Counted from the stretch's first letter, positions 11,606 to 22,164 are shown. The stretch is 64,000 nt of DNA from Dermatophagoides farinae (GCF_024713945.1 NC_134683.1:2501-66500), one strand, 5' to 3'. Program-made: numbers and translations. The notes: generated by a model from the letters alone, not told the origin.

Positions 11606-12046
11606 ATTTCCTACTCATCATGTGCAAAAGATTCGTCGTGTTTTTGGATTATCGATTGTTTTCAAATATACAACCATTGTTTCTGCATCACCATCATCGA
11701 TATGTATAGCATGGCTGCTCTCCTCGCTTGTTACCACGGCGGTGGCACTTACACATTATCCTTGTTTTTATACACACACATTTATTCATTGAAATTGCTT
11801 GATTTTACACACTTCGTGACACATATACACAACATTGGACACACTGGTTACCGTCACGACACACAACATCTTTCAGACACCACACACCCACATCATATGT
11901 TACAGACATTGTGGCACATTGGACACAACATCGGACACAATTGGTTACCGCCACACTACACACACAAGTCCACCGCCGAGCAGTCATTGCTGGAACGTCC
12001 AACTGGCATCCGACAACACCACTTGTGACATTGAACACTTACGTAT

Positions 12047-12077
<31 letters not shown>

Positions 12078-13209
12078 TTTTTCATGATATCACACAAACA
12101 ACACATTACACAGGTCGGATTGCCAGGGCAACAATGAACAACCACAATAATCAACCACGTTCATCATTTGCCCGTTCCTGAAGAAGTGTATGCATCGTGG
12201 CCTTTGGAAACAGCACATAGTGAAACAGTTCTTTTCTGCAAAACCAGATGGCAGCACTGTCGACCACAACAAACAAAAAAATATACGACAGCCGATATGC
12301 ACCGGCCATCAATTACATTCACTGGTTGATACACGTTGTGACACTGGACACTTGTTTTTAATTTCTGTTTCTGATATTTATTACACACACCACATCACAC
12401 AGATCAACCAGTTGAATCATCATCATGACAAGTTCTGGTATTGGCTGGATGTCCATACACCTGGTGGTGGCACACACTTGCATTTTTATTGTATGATACA
12501 CACACAACAATCAATTGATATTTTCTCATATACACACTTCGTGACACATAAACACAACACTGGACACACTGCTTACCGTCACGTACACACAACACCTTTC
12601 AGATACCACACTCACATAATTTTATTTACAGACACCGTGGCACATTGAACACAACATTGGATACATCGTTATTGCCACTTCACACACACACACAAGTCCA
12701 CCACCAAATGGAAACTTCGTGGATCCGACAGTGACCATCAAGCACAGCAACAACAGGTTGCCTTGTCACTGGACGCGACCGGCATCGACACAACAACACT
12801 TGTACACACATACACAACATTGGACACAGAGGTTGAAAGTCATGATGCGGCGTAACGCAGGATGGTACCTGCTTACGAGGATGCAAGTAAGAACCGGTAG
12901 CTCGGAGTTTTGCGCATCGCTTCGACTTCCGGTTACTCCGCCCGTCTGATTGATCGTAAACCTGATGCATGCACACACACATCATTGTTACACACCAACA
13001 CCGGACACCTTCACACTTGATGCCATCCACCGCCAGCCAATCCACCAATGTGATTCAGCACCATGGCAATCATCCAATTGGTCTTGCACGATGAACTGGC
13101 CTCCTGATACACAATCGTGACACTGGATACTTGTTTTTAATATTTATTTATTTATTGTCATGATATCACACAAACACAAACTGTATACACAGATCAGGGG
13201 GTCAGGGGT

Positions 13210-13249
13210 CCAACGAGTGGGGCAGGCACCCGTAAAATGCTATCGTTGG
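13210..13249 (+). other. CCCGTAAA stem-loop motif, LINE B copy 2
   Basis: Outer stem CCAACGA/TCGTTGG (13210-13216 with 13243-13249), 8-nt bulge GTGGGGCA, inner GGC/GCT, loop ACCCGTAAAAT. The seven-base outer stem is fully paired and unlike that of copy 1. Confidence 0.75.
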
Positions 13250-13675
13250 CCCATTCCAGTTGGCACTTACCTGAATTGGTTATATCGATCCAGCATCAAG
13301 ATATTGTTGCCATATTGCCATTGGAATTTCAATCGTTGCATTATTATCATGAAAATGTAAACATTGGGCTCAATCAGCTATTTCGGCACACATAAACATA
13401 ATAGCTGCCCAATTGGCTGTTAGCAACCATCCATCATCGCATAGCAACGGCTAACATGGTTGCCATCGATTGTATTGTTCATACCATTGCTTGTTGCCAT
13501 GGTACTTTAACTGTGTTCACATTGGCTCACTATGTGCTGCTATCACCATCATCATCATGATTGCGCATATCAGTATGCATATCATCATTGCAATCAATGC
13601 TTTTCCGCCTCGAACACTAAGACTACCGACCACACAAGTTGAAAATCGAGCATGGCTTCGTCACACACACATTGG

Positions 13676-13732
13676 TATTTAAACACAATGAAAATTTTAA
13701 ATCATTGCGAGTCGACAACCTATAGTGTTATG
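13676..13732 (+). promoter_or_regulatory. 3'-terminal promoter block of LINE B
   Basis: TATTTAAA at 13676-13683, CCTATAGTG at 13719 (43 nt downstream) and ATG at 13730. The repeated 5' sequence of the element starts at 13721. Spacing matches the other elements. The placement means that transcription would begin inside the 3' end of the element and run toward the next telomeric repeat block and element C. Confidence 0.72.
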
Positions 13733-14017
13733 CTGCAGAAATTTTTCTTCATCATATTTTTATGTTGTGTTGAAAATTTTGTTGCATACTTATATTTTGT
13801 TCGTACAAATTACATTGTGATCGTGTGTGCTGTGACATTTCACCGTGTGTCCCATCACCATCCAATCCATTTGTGTGATTCGTGCAACCATCATCACCAT
13901 CGTCATCATCGTCATTCGGCCCATACACCTGTGTCCGTGGTCTGGCCAGGGTTCGTAATCATGGTCATTGGCAAGCGAAAGGATGTGTCGCCGAATGTGG
14001 AATTGCAACCGGATTCC
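13721..14017 (+). repeat. 3' copy of LINE B non-terminal direct repeat
   Basis: Second copy of 6006-6302, preceded by a TATA box and followed by an unrelated AT-rich tail. Differences from the 5' copy are confined to the distal third, so the two copies are close in age. Confidence 0.95.
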
Positions 14018-14338
14018 AAGCAATTTGTTGTTAATCCCTCAACCCCGTTTTGGCATGCGACGTTTGGATTTGCATTGATCAAACCACCCGCACCACTACG
14101 TACCGGACATATTCAACATATCTTGGAATTGGAAAAGACTGGCCGACCAACCACCATGAACATTTTGAGCAAGCTGTCCCATCTGGGCCTGGCCTCGAAT
14201 CATTATCATCATCATCACGAGAAAAAAAACCTCGTTTATTTTTTTTTATATTTATTTTACTTTTTATTGTTATTTTCTTTTTCTTTTTCTTTTTCATTTT
14301 TTTTTTTAATTCAAGATAATAGTCCTGTTCCAGGATAA
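13961..14338 (+). CDS. LINE B 3'-terminal short Gag-start ORF
   Basis: The repeated segment carries the Gag start (MVIGKRKDVSPN...), which continues past the repeat into tail sequence and stops at 14338, giving about 125 aa with a Phe/Leu-rich end from the T-rich tail. With its own TATA (13676) and AATAAA (near 14395) it forms a complete small transcription unit. I do not know whether it is translated; it may be only a by-product of the terminal duplication. Confidence 0.35.
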   Translation: MVIGKRKDVSPNVELQPDSKQFVVNPSTPFWHATFGFALIKPPAPLRTGHIQHILELEKTGRPTTMNILSKLSHLGLASNHYHHHHEKKNLVYFFLYLFYFLLLFSFSFSFSFFFLIQDNSPVPG

Positions 14339-14362
14339 TAATTGTATTTTATTGAAAATAAT

Positions 14363-14403
14363 GACCGGCCATTGCCGGTCTTTTTCTGGATATAATAAAA
14401 TTT
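14363..14403 (+). other. Terminal 3' hairpin and poly(A) signal of LINE B
   Basis: GACCGGC (14363-14369), loop CATT, GCCGGTC (14374-14380): a perfect 7-bp stem. It lies 30 nt before the 3' junction with CCTAA, with AATAAAA at 14394-14400. Elements D and E have the same structure with a G-U or A-T variant stem. Confidence 0.8.
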
Positions 14404-14410
14404 CATTTCA

Positions 14411-14837
14411 CCTAACCTAACCTAACCTAACCTAACCTAACCTAACCTAACCTAACCTAACCTAACCTAACCTAACCTAACCTAACCTAACCTAACCTAA
14501 CCTAACCTAACCTAACCTAACCTAACCTAACCTAACCTAACCTAACCTAACCTAACCTAACCTAACCTAACCTAACCTAACCTAACCTAACCTAACCTAA
14601 CCTAACCTAACCTAACCTAACCTAACCTAACCTAACCTAACCTAACCTAACCTAACCTAACCTAACCTAACCTAACCAACCTAACCAACCTAACCTAACC
14701 TAACCTAACCTAACCTAACCTAACTAACCTAACCTAACCTAACCAACCTAACCTAACCTAACCTAACCTAACCTAACCTAACCTAACCTAACCTAACCTA
14801 ACCTAACCTAACCTAACCTAACCTAACCTAACCTAAC
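14411..14837. repeat. Interstitial telomeric block (CCTAA)n between LINEs B and C
   Basis: About 427 bp of CCTAA units in the same orientation as the terminal array, with scattered variants (CCAACC, CTAACTAACC) near 14675-14745. It separates the 3' end of B from the 5' end of C. The variants suggest this block is older than the terminal array or not renewed by telomerase. Confidence 0.96.
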
Positions 14838-14846
14838 TACTAATTT

Positions 14847-15096
14847 AATATAAAAATCTTGATGAAACAAGCAATCGTTGCGATTTACAACGACCTAGTG
14901 TTGTGATGAAAGACATTTTTCAATCTTTGATTTTCTCTCCCACACACCGCGTCATATTGTATCCAATCTTGTCGATTTTCATCTTTGTCGTTTTCTTTTT
15001 CATTTCTTCACGACAATCATCGACACATACACCATACAAAACACACATTCATTTACACAGCCATCTACACACACGTCTTGGCCCGTTGGCTCAAAC
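14847..15096 (+). repeat. 5' copy of LINE C non-terminal direct repeat
   Basis: 250 bp, identical base for base by eye to 24434-24683. Unlike in B and E, this repeat includes the TATA box itself. Confidence 0.97.
14849..14908 (+). promoter_or_regulatory. 5' promoter block of LINE C
   Basis: TATAAAAA at 14849, TCGTTGCG about 25-32 nt downstream, CCTAGTG at 14894 (45 nt) and ATG at 14906. The block lies within the first 60 bp of the element, so C can carry its own promoter when it lands in telomeric repeats. Confidence 0.72.
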
Positions 15097-15511
15097 GAGC
15101 TTTGTTTACATCAATCTTTTTCATCCACAAAATTTCTTTTGTTTCAATTCACAATCTTTTTCATCACATCAAGCTTTCATTTATATCTTTTTGATTTTCT
15201 ATACCAGTGATCTCTTTCATTCACTACTGGCTATAATCTCATCATTCTCATCAATTGGCTCTTCATCAAATTATTTCATCAAAATTTTATTAACTTGGCT
15301 CTCTATTTCATTAATTGGATTCATTCTCATCAACTGGCTTACAAATCATTGTTTTTCATCAACTGGCTTACAAATCATTATTTTTCATCATTTGGCTTAC
15401 AAATCATCATTTTTCATCATTTGGCTTAAAAATCATCATCTTTTTTTTTTTTTTTTTTTTTTTTTTTTCATTAACTGGCTTATATATCATCACTTTCATC
15501 TACTGGCTTAA
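14906..15511 (+). CDS. LINE C leader ORF (hydrophobic, function unknown)
   Basis: About 200 codons from the first ATG after the start box (MKDIFQSLIFSP...), rich in Phe, Ile, Ser and His. The same position in B, D and E also opens a hydrophobic leader frame (for example MLQKFFFIIFL in B). Much of the composition follows from T-rich and CAT/CAC-rich sequence, so translation is doubtful. It ends 685 bp before the ORF1 ATG and would act as an upstream ORF. Confidence 0.3.
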   Translation: MKDIFQSLIFSPTHRVILYPILSIFIFVVFFFISSRQSSTHTPYKTHIHLHSHLHTRLGPLAQTSFVYINLFHPQNFFCFNSQSFSSHQAFIYIFLIFYTSDLFHSLLAIISSFSSIGSSSNYFIKILLTWLSISLIGFILINWLTNHCFSSTGLQIIIFHHLAYKSSFFIIWLKNHHLFFFFFFFFFINWLIYHHFHLLA

Positions 15512-15560
15512 AAATCATAATTTCATTAACTGGCTTTTATTTTCATTTTTTTTTTTTTTT
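15230..15560 (+). repeat. Short tandem repeats and poly(T) in the 5' UTR of LINE C
   Basis: A unit of about 33 bp built on CATCAACTGGCTTACAAATC is repeated about seven times with substitutions between 15330 and 15535, interrupted by T runs at 15440-15469 and 15546-15560. Element D has weaker forms of the same CATCAATTGGCTT word near 25020-25060. The rest of the 5' UTR to 16196 is AT-rich with nothing else recognised. Confidence 0.75.
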
Positions 15561-16196
15561 ATCATCTTGGCTTTCAATTTTATTATTTATTTTCGGCTTT
15601 CAACAATATCAACAATTTTCTGCTCATCAATATCATTATCTGGATTCAGTTTCTGTAAGCTTTCAATTTTCTTATTGCCGATCATTACCACCATCACCGA
15701 TCCTCCCATCACACACTTTATTATTATCACCATACACCAATTACATTGTTTATTAATTATCATTCCTTATTCAATTACACATATCTCAAATAACATTCAC
15801 ATTTGCATAAATCATTATTATTATCACACAATAACCTTTACCAAACCAATTTCTTTGTCAGATTCAATCACAAACCATATCAAACACAATTATTTTTTTT
15901 CTGGTAAATAAATAAATTTCTTTTCTTACAATCATACGAACCGACACCATATTCTTTATTAATTGTCAACATTAATCACACTTTCATGTTATTTTCTGAT
16001 TACATAATTCCATTCACAATTTCCACTTTTCATAAACCATTATTTCTTCTTTTGAACTTACATCAATTCGGTATTGGGTCATCATCATTTATCACAATCA
16101 CAGCTTCGATTAAATCATTCACATCTCATTGACATTGAATCATCATTTAATAAACAATTGGCTCATCATTCATATAGATCAATCAATTCAACCTTG

Positions 16197-17990
16197 ATGG
16201 GCCCCACCCGTAAACCGACAGCTAAAAAAATCATAAAAGTTAGTGAGAAAGCATCTCCAATAACAGAAAATATCAGAGTGTCAACAGCATCTCCAGTCAT
16301 GAGCAAACAAACCATAGAAATCATGGAGGATGACTCAAACGAACAACCAATGACAAACATTGATTTTACGCAACCATCCACCAGCAGACATATTGTTACA
16401 CAACCAATCACCACTTCACACAATATCGCAACAACATCACACATGAATGTCAACGTTATGCCTCAACGTCATACATCAAGACATAACATAATCACAAGCA
16501 ATGTAAATACATCAACAAATGCCCAATATACATCCAATACAGTGCCACCGTCCACAATCTATATGCCGACACAATCACAGACACAGTACACGTCACAACA
16601 ATACACACAGCCACAACAACAAATCCCGCATCACACACAGACATACGGCACTTCATCATTTGATTATCGGTACTTACAATCCACAGTTTTGTCTAGACCT
16701 CCGACGCCTGTACAATTATCATCATCACACACCCACATGCCGTTATCAACACAACAACCGTTAACGACAACCATCACTCGCACAAACCCACTTAATTCAA
16801 ATTTACAACAACCAGTGATAACAGAAGACATCCACTACATCACTGATGCATTAGGAATGGCCATGGATCTTAAAGGAAACATCAGCACGGAGAAAAAATT
16901 TCAAACAATAACGGCCTTGAAGATCGCAATCAATTTGCATACCGAAAACCAGGCATTAAAAGAGCAACTGTCAACCAACGCCAAGCGTAAGCGACATATC
17001 TACGACGAAGAAAAAGAAAGTATTCTAGGCGACGATGAAGACAGTCTCGACTCCATTGCAGAAATGAAAATGTGTATCCTGGATCTAAAACATAGTGTTA
17101 AAAATTTGACCGAAATTATAATGGGCCAAAAGAACAACAACGTAACCAACACCAAGGTGAATAAACCGGTTTCTTTTGCCGACATCGTAAAAGAAAACAA
17201 GAGTGCATCCACGCCTAGACACCAGACTGTGATTTCAGTAATCGACAACACCGACACCACCATAACCAGAAAAGTGCTATCCGACCTGATTCAACCAGCA
17301 AAACACGGCATTGATATGACTGGAGCTCAAGGTCTATCCAATGGCAAGATGATTCTAGATTTCCGAGATGAGCAGAGCAAAAATAAATTCAACAACATCG
17401 CTGTAGCCACAAACAAAATTATTGCTGAACCACCCAGAAAATTGGCTCCAACGATCTTCCTGAAAGGGGTGAGGAAAGATATTGACAAAAACATGATTCC
17501 AGAAATGTTCGCGAGCTTCAACCACCTAATCGAACAACATGTTACCAGCAATAATCTGGAAATCAAAAACCTGGTTCAAATCGTGAATGAACGTACGAAT
17601 TTTCGTAACAGTGATCGGCTAATCAATTACGGTGTTACTGTCGATCCCAAGATCCGTGATATCATCATCAACGATATGGCTGGAAAAATCATTCTCGACT
17701 TCTCAATGGTCCACGTCGAAGACATGTCTCCTCTGCGGCAGTGTTACCGATGTTACGGATTTAATCATAAGGCTGAAAAATGCCAGCTGAAACCGGAAGA
17801 CCAGCTCTGCTTTCATTGTAGTGGACGTCATCATTTTAATCTATGTCCAAATAAGCATCTGGAGCCTCGATGCACCAACTGTGTGAAAACTGGCATCAAG
17901 GACAACATCTTCCATAGCAGTGTGAGTAAAACATGTCCCGTCTACACCAGAATGCTAATGCGTATTGCCAACAAAATTCAATATAATTAA
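16197..17990 (+). CDS. LINE C ORF1: Gag-like protein with three zinc knuckles
   Basis: 597 aa from ATG 16197 (MGPTRKPTAKKIIKV...), chosen because ORF1 of E starts the same way (MGTGKKTITSRKTVKV). A Thr/Gln/Pro-rich, likely disordered region fills residues 40-200; then a conserved domain with ALGMAMDLKGNIS, a KRKRH basic patch, PVSFADIVKENK, LSNGKMILDF and FLKGVRKDI. Three knuckles close the protein: CYRCYGFNHKAEKC, CFHCSGRHHFNLC and CTNC...H...C. The role is expected to be RNP formation and telomere targeting. The frame ends at TAA with ORF2 open in the +1 frame across the stop. Confidence 0.92.
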   Translation: MGPTRKPTAKKIIKVSEKASPITENIRVSTASPVMSKQTIEIMEDDSNEQPMTNIDFTQPSTSRHIVTQPITTSHNIATTSHMNVNVMPQRHTSRHNIITSNVNTSTNAQYTSNTVPPSTIYMPTQSQTQYTSQQYTQPQQQIPHHTQTYGTSSFDYRYLQSTVLSRPPTPVQLSSSHTHMPLSTQQPLTTTITRTNPLNSNLQQPVITEDIHYITDALGMAMDLKGNISTEKKFQTITALKIAINLHTENQALKEQLSTNAKRKRHIYDEEKESILGDDEDSLDSIAEMKMCILDLKHSVKNLTEIIMGQKNNNVTNTKVNKPVSFADIVKENKSASTPRHQTVISVIDNTDTTITRKVLSDLIQPAKHGIDMTGAQGLSNGKMILDFRDEQSKNKFNNIAVATNKIIAEPPRKLAPTIFLKGVRKDIDKNMIPEMFASFNHLIEQHVTSNNLEIKNLVQIVNERTNFRNSDRLINYGVTVDPKIRDIIINDMAGKIILDFSMVHVEDMSPLRQCYRCYGFNHKAEKCQLKPEDQLCFHCSGRHHFNLCPNKHLEPRCTNCVKTGIKDNIFHSSVSKTCPVYTRMLMRIANKIQYN

Positions 17991-20900
17991 TCATCAACCA
18001 TCCAAAACCGAAAACCTCCGTATAGCTCAAATCAATTGCAATAAATCACCGACTGCTCTTTCACAGTTTTTAACCTTCTGCGACGATAATAAAATTGACA
18101 TAGGAATCATAAGTGAACCTCCTTTACGAAACAACATACCATCAATCAACAGTAAATTTAAACCAATGTATATGACAAATCAGCTTCAATTACCGACGAA
18201 TAATCAACGCATCACTCGACGACAAAGTGCTTCAAACAATCAATCAACATCCAACAACGACCAATCAAATAATAATAATCAACCAGCTGTTCGTGCTTGT
18301 ATCATTTTACTTAATCCATCATTATCGTCAATCATCATAACACATCTTTCAAACAGTGATTTCATCGTCGCCAACATTAATAACATAATCATAGCATCTG
18401 TGTATAGTGAACCGCACGGCAACATCAACAATACAATCAATTGTGTGATCAATACAACGAATTATGCCAACAACAACAAATGCATTATAGCCGGTGATTT
18501 CAATGCTAAATCAATTTACTGGGGTGAACCAACATCAGATGAACGTGGCCACGAAATAATATTAACGATAGTTCAGTGCAATCTTCATATTTTGAATGAA
18601 GGAAATAGGCCAACTTTTGACACTGTGCGTGGTCAGCGCAGACTCACCTCATGCATTGATCTCACCCTAGTAAACGACAATCTTCTTGATCAAATCAACA
18701 ATTGGCATATTCATGACGAAATTCATCTGAGTGATCACCGGCCTATCACCTTCACCATCACTGACCAATGTATTGATCACCAACAAAACCAATCGACAAC
18801 CAAATGGAACACGACCAACATAAATTGGACCGAATGGAGCTCAGATATCGAGTATCAGTTGCATGATCACAATTTGTCCGCCACCACTATCAACAACATC
18901 AATGACACCAACGAACTGGATCTTGCCGTTACAATAATCACTGTATCCATTCAATTTGCATGCAACCTACATTGTGGTAAATATCGACACAAACGTATAC
19001 GACCGGCTAAATGGACGAGCAATCAATCACTATTGGACATCACAAAGAAACAAAAAGCAATTTATCGAAAAATTCGTCGATGCCACAATCCGTTCACGAT
19101 AGAGAGATTGAAAAATGAATATATGATTGCCAGACAGCAGTATCGTGACATATCACAATCTTTAAAAAATGATGATTTCAACAAGTATCTAAATGGCCAA
19201 GGACCAGAGAACTGTTATCAGAAGGTCTGCCGGATGCTCAAAAATAGTGATGTCATGGTTGCTCGAACAATTGAAGGTACCAACAGCCCTATCGAATCCA
19301 CAACCAAACTGGTCAATTCATTATTTCCTGATGACGATTTTGACGATAGTAATGAACAACACGAGATACGTCAATTTACAGAAAAGTGGCTGAAGAAAAA
19401 CAAAAACAATACTAGTGTGTCAGCTGTTTCGCTGCTAGAGCTGAATAATGTCATTCATAAATTCCGTGACGGCAAAGCACCAGGCTTCGATGGTATATCA
19501 CCGCGAATTTTGAAAAATCTTTGGCTCTCTTTTCCTGACCTGTTGCTCGCTTTATATAATGCATGTCTTCGACTAAAATATGTACCGTACCTGTGGAAAA
19601 GCTCGATTATTCGTATATTACCGAAACCAGGTCGTGACGACTATAGCAAAACCAACGCTTATCGACCTATTGGTCTGATTTCCGTCTTGGGTAAAGTATT
19701 GGAACGAATAATGTCAATACGAATCACCAATCATCTTATCAGTAATGGCCACATGTCAGATTATCAATATGGTTTTATAGCTGGCAAATCTACTGATCAT
19801 GCATTACTGAATCTACACAACGACCTGGAATCAGCCATCACCAGATTTAAGCACGTCTGTCTAATTTCGCTCGATATCAGAGGAGCTTTTGACCATACGT
19901 GGCATCCATTTATCATCAATCAATTGATCAATTATCGTGCGCCAAAATACTTAATCCAGCTGATTGATGCATACCAAAACGATAGACGAATCACAGCCAG
20001 TTATGGAGGCGTCACATGCAACAAGACGACCAATAGGGGAACCGTTCAGGGTTCAATTCTGGGGCCATTGATGTGGAATCTGGTGGTGAATGATCTTCTC
20101 CGCAAAAATTTCGGTCTGGATGTGAAAATTCAAGCCTATGCCGACGACGTCACCATGGTCGTGGCCTGTGATTGCATCAAATACATGCCGGTTAAAATAA
20201 ATAAAATCCTGGAAATGGCCGCCAGCTGGGGACGTAAATGTAAGCTTACATTTTCCGAATCGAAAACCAAAATCATGTACGTTTCAAAGAAAATTGCACG
20301 TCCAATATATCCACCGGTAAGAATGAATGGCGCAATTATTGATCCAGTGAAAGAAACAAAAATTCTTGGCATAATAATTGATCATAAGCTTGATTATCGG
20401 CCTCATATTAAATATGCCATCGCCAAAGCCACGAGAATTAACAGAGCTGTAACTGGTATCGCTCGTAAGTCGCATGGTCTCAGCCCTCAGGTGCTAAGAA
20501 TGATATACCATAGCATCACAGAGCCAATTATGTCTTATGGTGCCTTGATTACCGGTAGGGCTGTCAAATATCAGCATATCCAAAAGATCCTCAGACAAAT
20601 GGTCACACCAATGGCACAACAAGTTGTAAAAGCATATAGATCGTCTTCATACATATCGGTTACAGCATTGGCTGATTTCACACCTATCGAATTATTCATT
20701 GGATTCAGAGCAGCAATAGCGACAGCAAGAACAACAGGTCAGTATAAATATAATGATTTACCAATTACAGTAGATATAAATGACGATCTCAACATCAATA
20801 CAACGAGCAAAATTACCACCATCATCAAAGAACCATCAGCATCACCACCGCTTAGAATCATAATTAAATCCATCAAAACAACAATGGGCGTCGGTGCTGC

Positions 20901-21693
20901 ATTCATGATTTTTAACAGCAATAATATTATTGGCGTCAAACATTATCGTCTTGCTCCTTATTGTATGCTACAACAAGCTGATCTCTTTGCCATAATGAAA
21001 GCAACAAATTGGATAAATGAAAATAGCAACAATCAAACGGTATATATCATCACCAACAACATAAGCACGGTACAACACATCAATCGTATTGACAGGAAAA
21101 ACAGGCAAAGATTAGCAAATGAAATAATCGACAAATCCATTGATAATATTGTGATCGCCTGGAACAAAGTGGATAAAGCTGAACCATGGTATCACAGGCT
21201 CAAAAAATATGCAAAAATAACAGCCAACAACCGTTCACGAGATTACGACTACACCAGGATGCCCATTAGCTTCGTCAAAAAATATGAACACAACAATATG
21301 ATGATAAGCTGGAACGATAGATATTTAAGAGATCGATTTGGCACAAATATCAAAAAGCTATGTCCGAATCTACATGACGCACGTAAGTTCGTCCCATACG
21401 TTAACAATTTCGTCACCCAGACGTTAACTGGTCACGGACAATTTGGTGCTTATCTATCAAAATTTGACATATCGAATGACAAAAAATGTTGCTGTGGTTT
21501 CCGATTTCAATCAGTTCAACACCTCATCAATGATTGTCAAATGTTGAACCATCTAAGACGTGATTATCGAATTTCAATCAATAGTACCGACGATGCCAGG
21601 GAAAAAACCAGGTTAACAGCAGTCTTTTACGGTAATATTGCAATGTTTGCTGATCAACATAGAAGATCAATTCATCGTTTACATCCACCGTAA
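17965..21693 (+). CDS. LINE C ORF2: endonuclease–reverse transcriptase, no AUG start visible
   Basis: The frame is open from before the ORF1 stop (TAA 17988-17990) but the first in-frame ATG lies about 55 codons into the endonuclease, after the essential Asn (IAQINCNKSP). Translation therefore needs frameshifting or non-AUG reinitiation; the given start is only the left limit of the open frame. Domains: APE endonuclease (ISEPP, AGDFNAKS, SDHRPI), RT (APGFDGISP, LPKPGRDDYSKTNAYRP, SLDIRGAFDHTWH, GTVQGSILGPLMWN, AYADD), an RNase H-like region without catalytic acids, and a CCCG-x7-H-x4-C knuckle. A 45-residue Asn/Gln/Ser-rich insert sits inside the endonuclease between ISEPP and VRACIILLNP. Confidence 0.92.
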   Translation: MPTKFNIINHQPSKTENLRIAQINCNKSPTALSQFLTFCDDNKIDIGIISEPPLRNNIPSINSKFKPMYMTNQLQLPTNNQRITRRQSASNNQSTSNNDQSNNNNQPAVRACIILLNPSLSSIIITHLSNSDFIVANINNIIIASVYSEPHGNINNTINCVINTTNYANNNKCIIAGDFNAKSIYWGEPTSDERGHEIILTIVQCNLHILNEGNRPTFDTVRGQRRLTSCIDLTLVNDNLLDQINNWHIHDEIHLSDHRPITFTITDQCIDHQQNQSTTKWNTTNINWTEWSSDIEYQLHDHNLSATTINNINDTNELDLAVTIITVSIQFACNLHCGKYRHKRIRPAKWTSNQSLLDITKKQKAIYRKIRRCHNPFTIERLKNEYMIARQQYRDISQSLKNDDFNKYLNGQGPENCYQKVCRMLKNSDVMVARTIEGTNSPIESTTKLVNSLFPDDDFDDSNEQHEIRQFTEKWLKKNKNNTSVSAVSLLELNNVIHKFRDGKAPGFDGISPRILKNLWLSFPDLLLALYNACLRLKYVPYLWKSSIIRILPKPGRDDYSKTNAYRPIGLISVLGKVLERIMSIRITNHLISNGHMSDYQYGFIAGKSTDHALLNLHNDLESAITRFKHVCLISLDIRGAFDHTWHPFIINQLINYRAPKYLIQLIDAYQNDRRITASYGGVTCNKTTNRGTVQGSILGPLMWNLVVNDLLRKNFGLDVKIQAYADDVTMVVACDCIKYMPVKINKILEMAASWGRKCKLTFSESKTKIMYVSKKIARPIYPPVRMNGAIIDPVKETKILGIIIDHKLDYRPHIKYAIAKATRINRAVTGIARKSHGLSPQVLRMIYHSITEPIMSYGALITGRAVKYQHIQKILRQMVTPMAQQVVKAYRSSSYISVTALADFTPIELFIGFRAAIATARTTGQYKYNDLPITVDINDDLNINTTSKITTIIKEPSASPPLRIIIKSIKTTMGVGAAFMIFNSNNIIGVKHYRLAPYCMLQQADLFAIMKATNWINENSNNQTVYIITNNISTVQHINRIDRKNRQRLANEIIDKSIDNIVIAWNKVDKAEPWYHRLKKYAKITANNRSRDYDYTRMPISFVKKYEHNNMMISWNDRYLRDRFGTNIKKLCPNLHDARKFVPYVNNFVTQTLTGHGQFGAYLSKFDISNDKKCCCGFRFQSVQHLINDCQMLNHLRRDYRISINSTDDAREKTRLTAVFYGNIAMFADQHRRSIHRLHPP

Positions 21694-21774
21694 TCATATG
21701 AATATCATTAACCGGTATTGCATCGTGGTTGCCAAATATGCTCAGCTAATTTGATTACATTGCATGGCGTCTGC

Positions 21775-21960
21775 TCACCGATCTCCGGGACCACGCCAAA
21801 CCGTCACGAGCATAGCTCGTGAGGTTTGGCTCGAAGCTCACTCCTCCAGGACCACCCGCCAAACCGTCACGAGCGTAGCTCGTGAGGTTTGGCTCAGAGT
21901 TCACTCCTCCGGGACAGCGCCAAACCGTCACGAGCGTAGCTCGTGAGGTTTGGCTTGCGG
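21775..21960 (+). repeat. Tandem 3'-UTR hairpins of LINE C (3 copies)
   Basis: Three units of 61-63 bp, each with a 36-nt inverted repeat at 21795-21830, 21858-21893 and 21919-21954: GCCAAACC, one bulged G, TCACGAGC, loop ATA or GTA, then GCTCGTGA and GGTTTGGC. That is a 16-bp stem. A CTCCGGGAC-type box precedes each. They start about 80 bp after the ORF2 stop and are followed by a short CCTAACCTAACCTA word at 21967-21980. Confidence 0.93.
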
Positions 21961-22164
21961 ACATTACCTAACCTAACCTAGCCTCTGCTAGGGAAGGGAT
22001 GGTATGGTATCTGCTTGCAAACATACACACAAGATTTTATCCAAACACACCAGAATTTATCCACACACACACCAGTTTTTATTATGTTAAACACACCCAC
22101 ATAAGATACAACATCTGTAACAGACTTCTACATACACACACAAAAACACTTTGCAGCAGTACCA

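Larger units (their letters stand above)
11317..13675 (+). other. 3' UTR of LINE B, internally duplicated
   Basis: Non-coding. A segment at about 11358-12010 (CAGATGGCAGCACCG, GACACTTGTTTTTAA, GGACACACTGGTTACCGTCACG, TTGTGGCACATTGGACACAACA) recurs diverged at about 12243-12660 in the same order, and the TTTCTGATATTTATT / CACACAGATC words recur again near 13110-13200, giving three to four decayed units. An (ATTT)n run lies at 12044-12079. No hairpin array like that of A, C and D is present. Otherwise nothing that looks like a gene. Confidence 0.6.
6006..14410 (+). mobile_element. LINE B: full-length telomeric non-LTR retrotransposon with intact ORFs
   Basis: Order: short leader, ORF1 (Gag, three zinc knuckles), ORF2 (EN-RT-RNaseH-like-CCHC), a 2.4-kb 3' UTR, a TATA box, a second copy of the 5' 297 bp, an AT-rich tail with a terminal hairpin, then CCTAA repeats at 14411. 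There is no poly(A) at the 3' junction. The 5' end (6006) abuts element A directly. The layout (APE endonuclease, C-terminal CCHC, TTAGG target) resembles the R1-clade telomeric elements TRAS/SART of insects; the exact clade needs a tree. B is the most divergent of the five elements. Confidence 0.92.

Noticed and set aside
13676-14410. Separate short non-autonomous element inserted behind LINE B
   Set aside because: If it were a separate insertion, the tail, hairpin and poly(A) of the full element should appear just before it. None is seen before the TATA box, and the same block occurs at all five 3' ends, so it is treated as part of each element.
14411-14837. Internal TTAGG block as evidence of a chromosome fusion
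   Set aside because: Both sides are telomeric LINEs in the same orientation and repeats do not invert, so it is ordinary array structure, not a head-to-head fusion.
16200-16225. CACCCGTAAACC in the start of LINE C ORF1 as another copy of the CCCGTAAA structure
   Set aside because: The word is there, but the flanking stem and 8-nt bulge are not; it encodes the conserved basic Gag start.
21775-21960. CRISPR-like array (regular 61-bp spacing of palindromic repeats)
   Set aside because: Only two or three units, spacers are themselves similar, and the host is a eukaryote. It is a tandem hairpin in a LINE 3' UTR.
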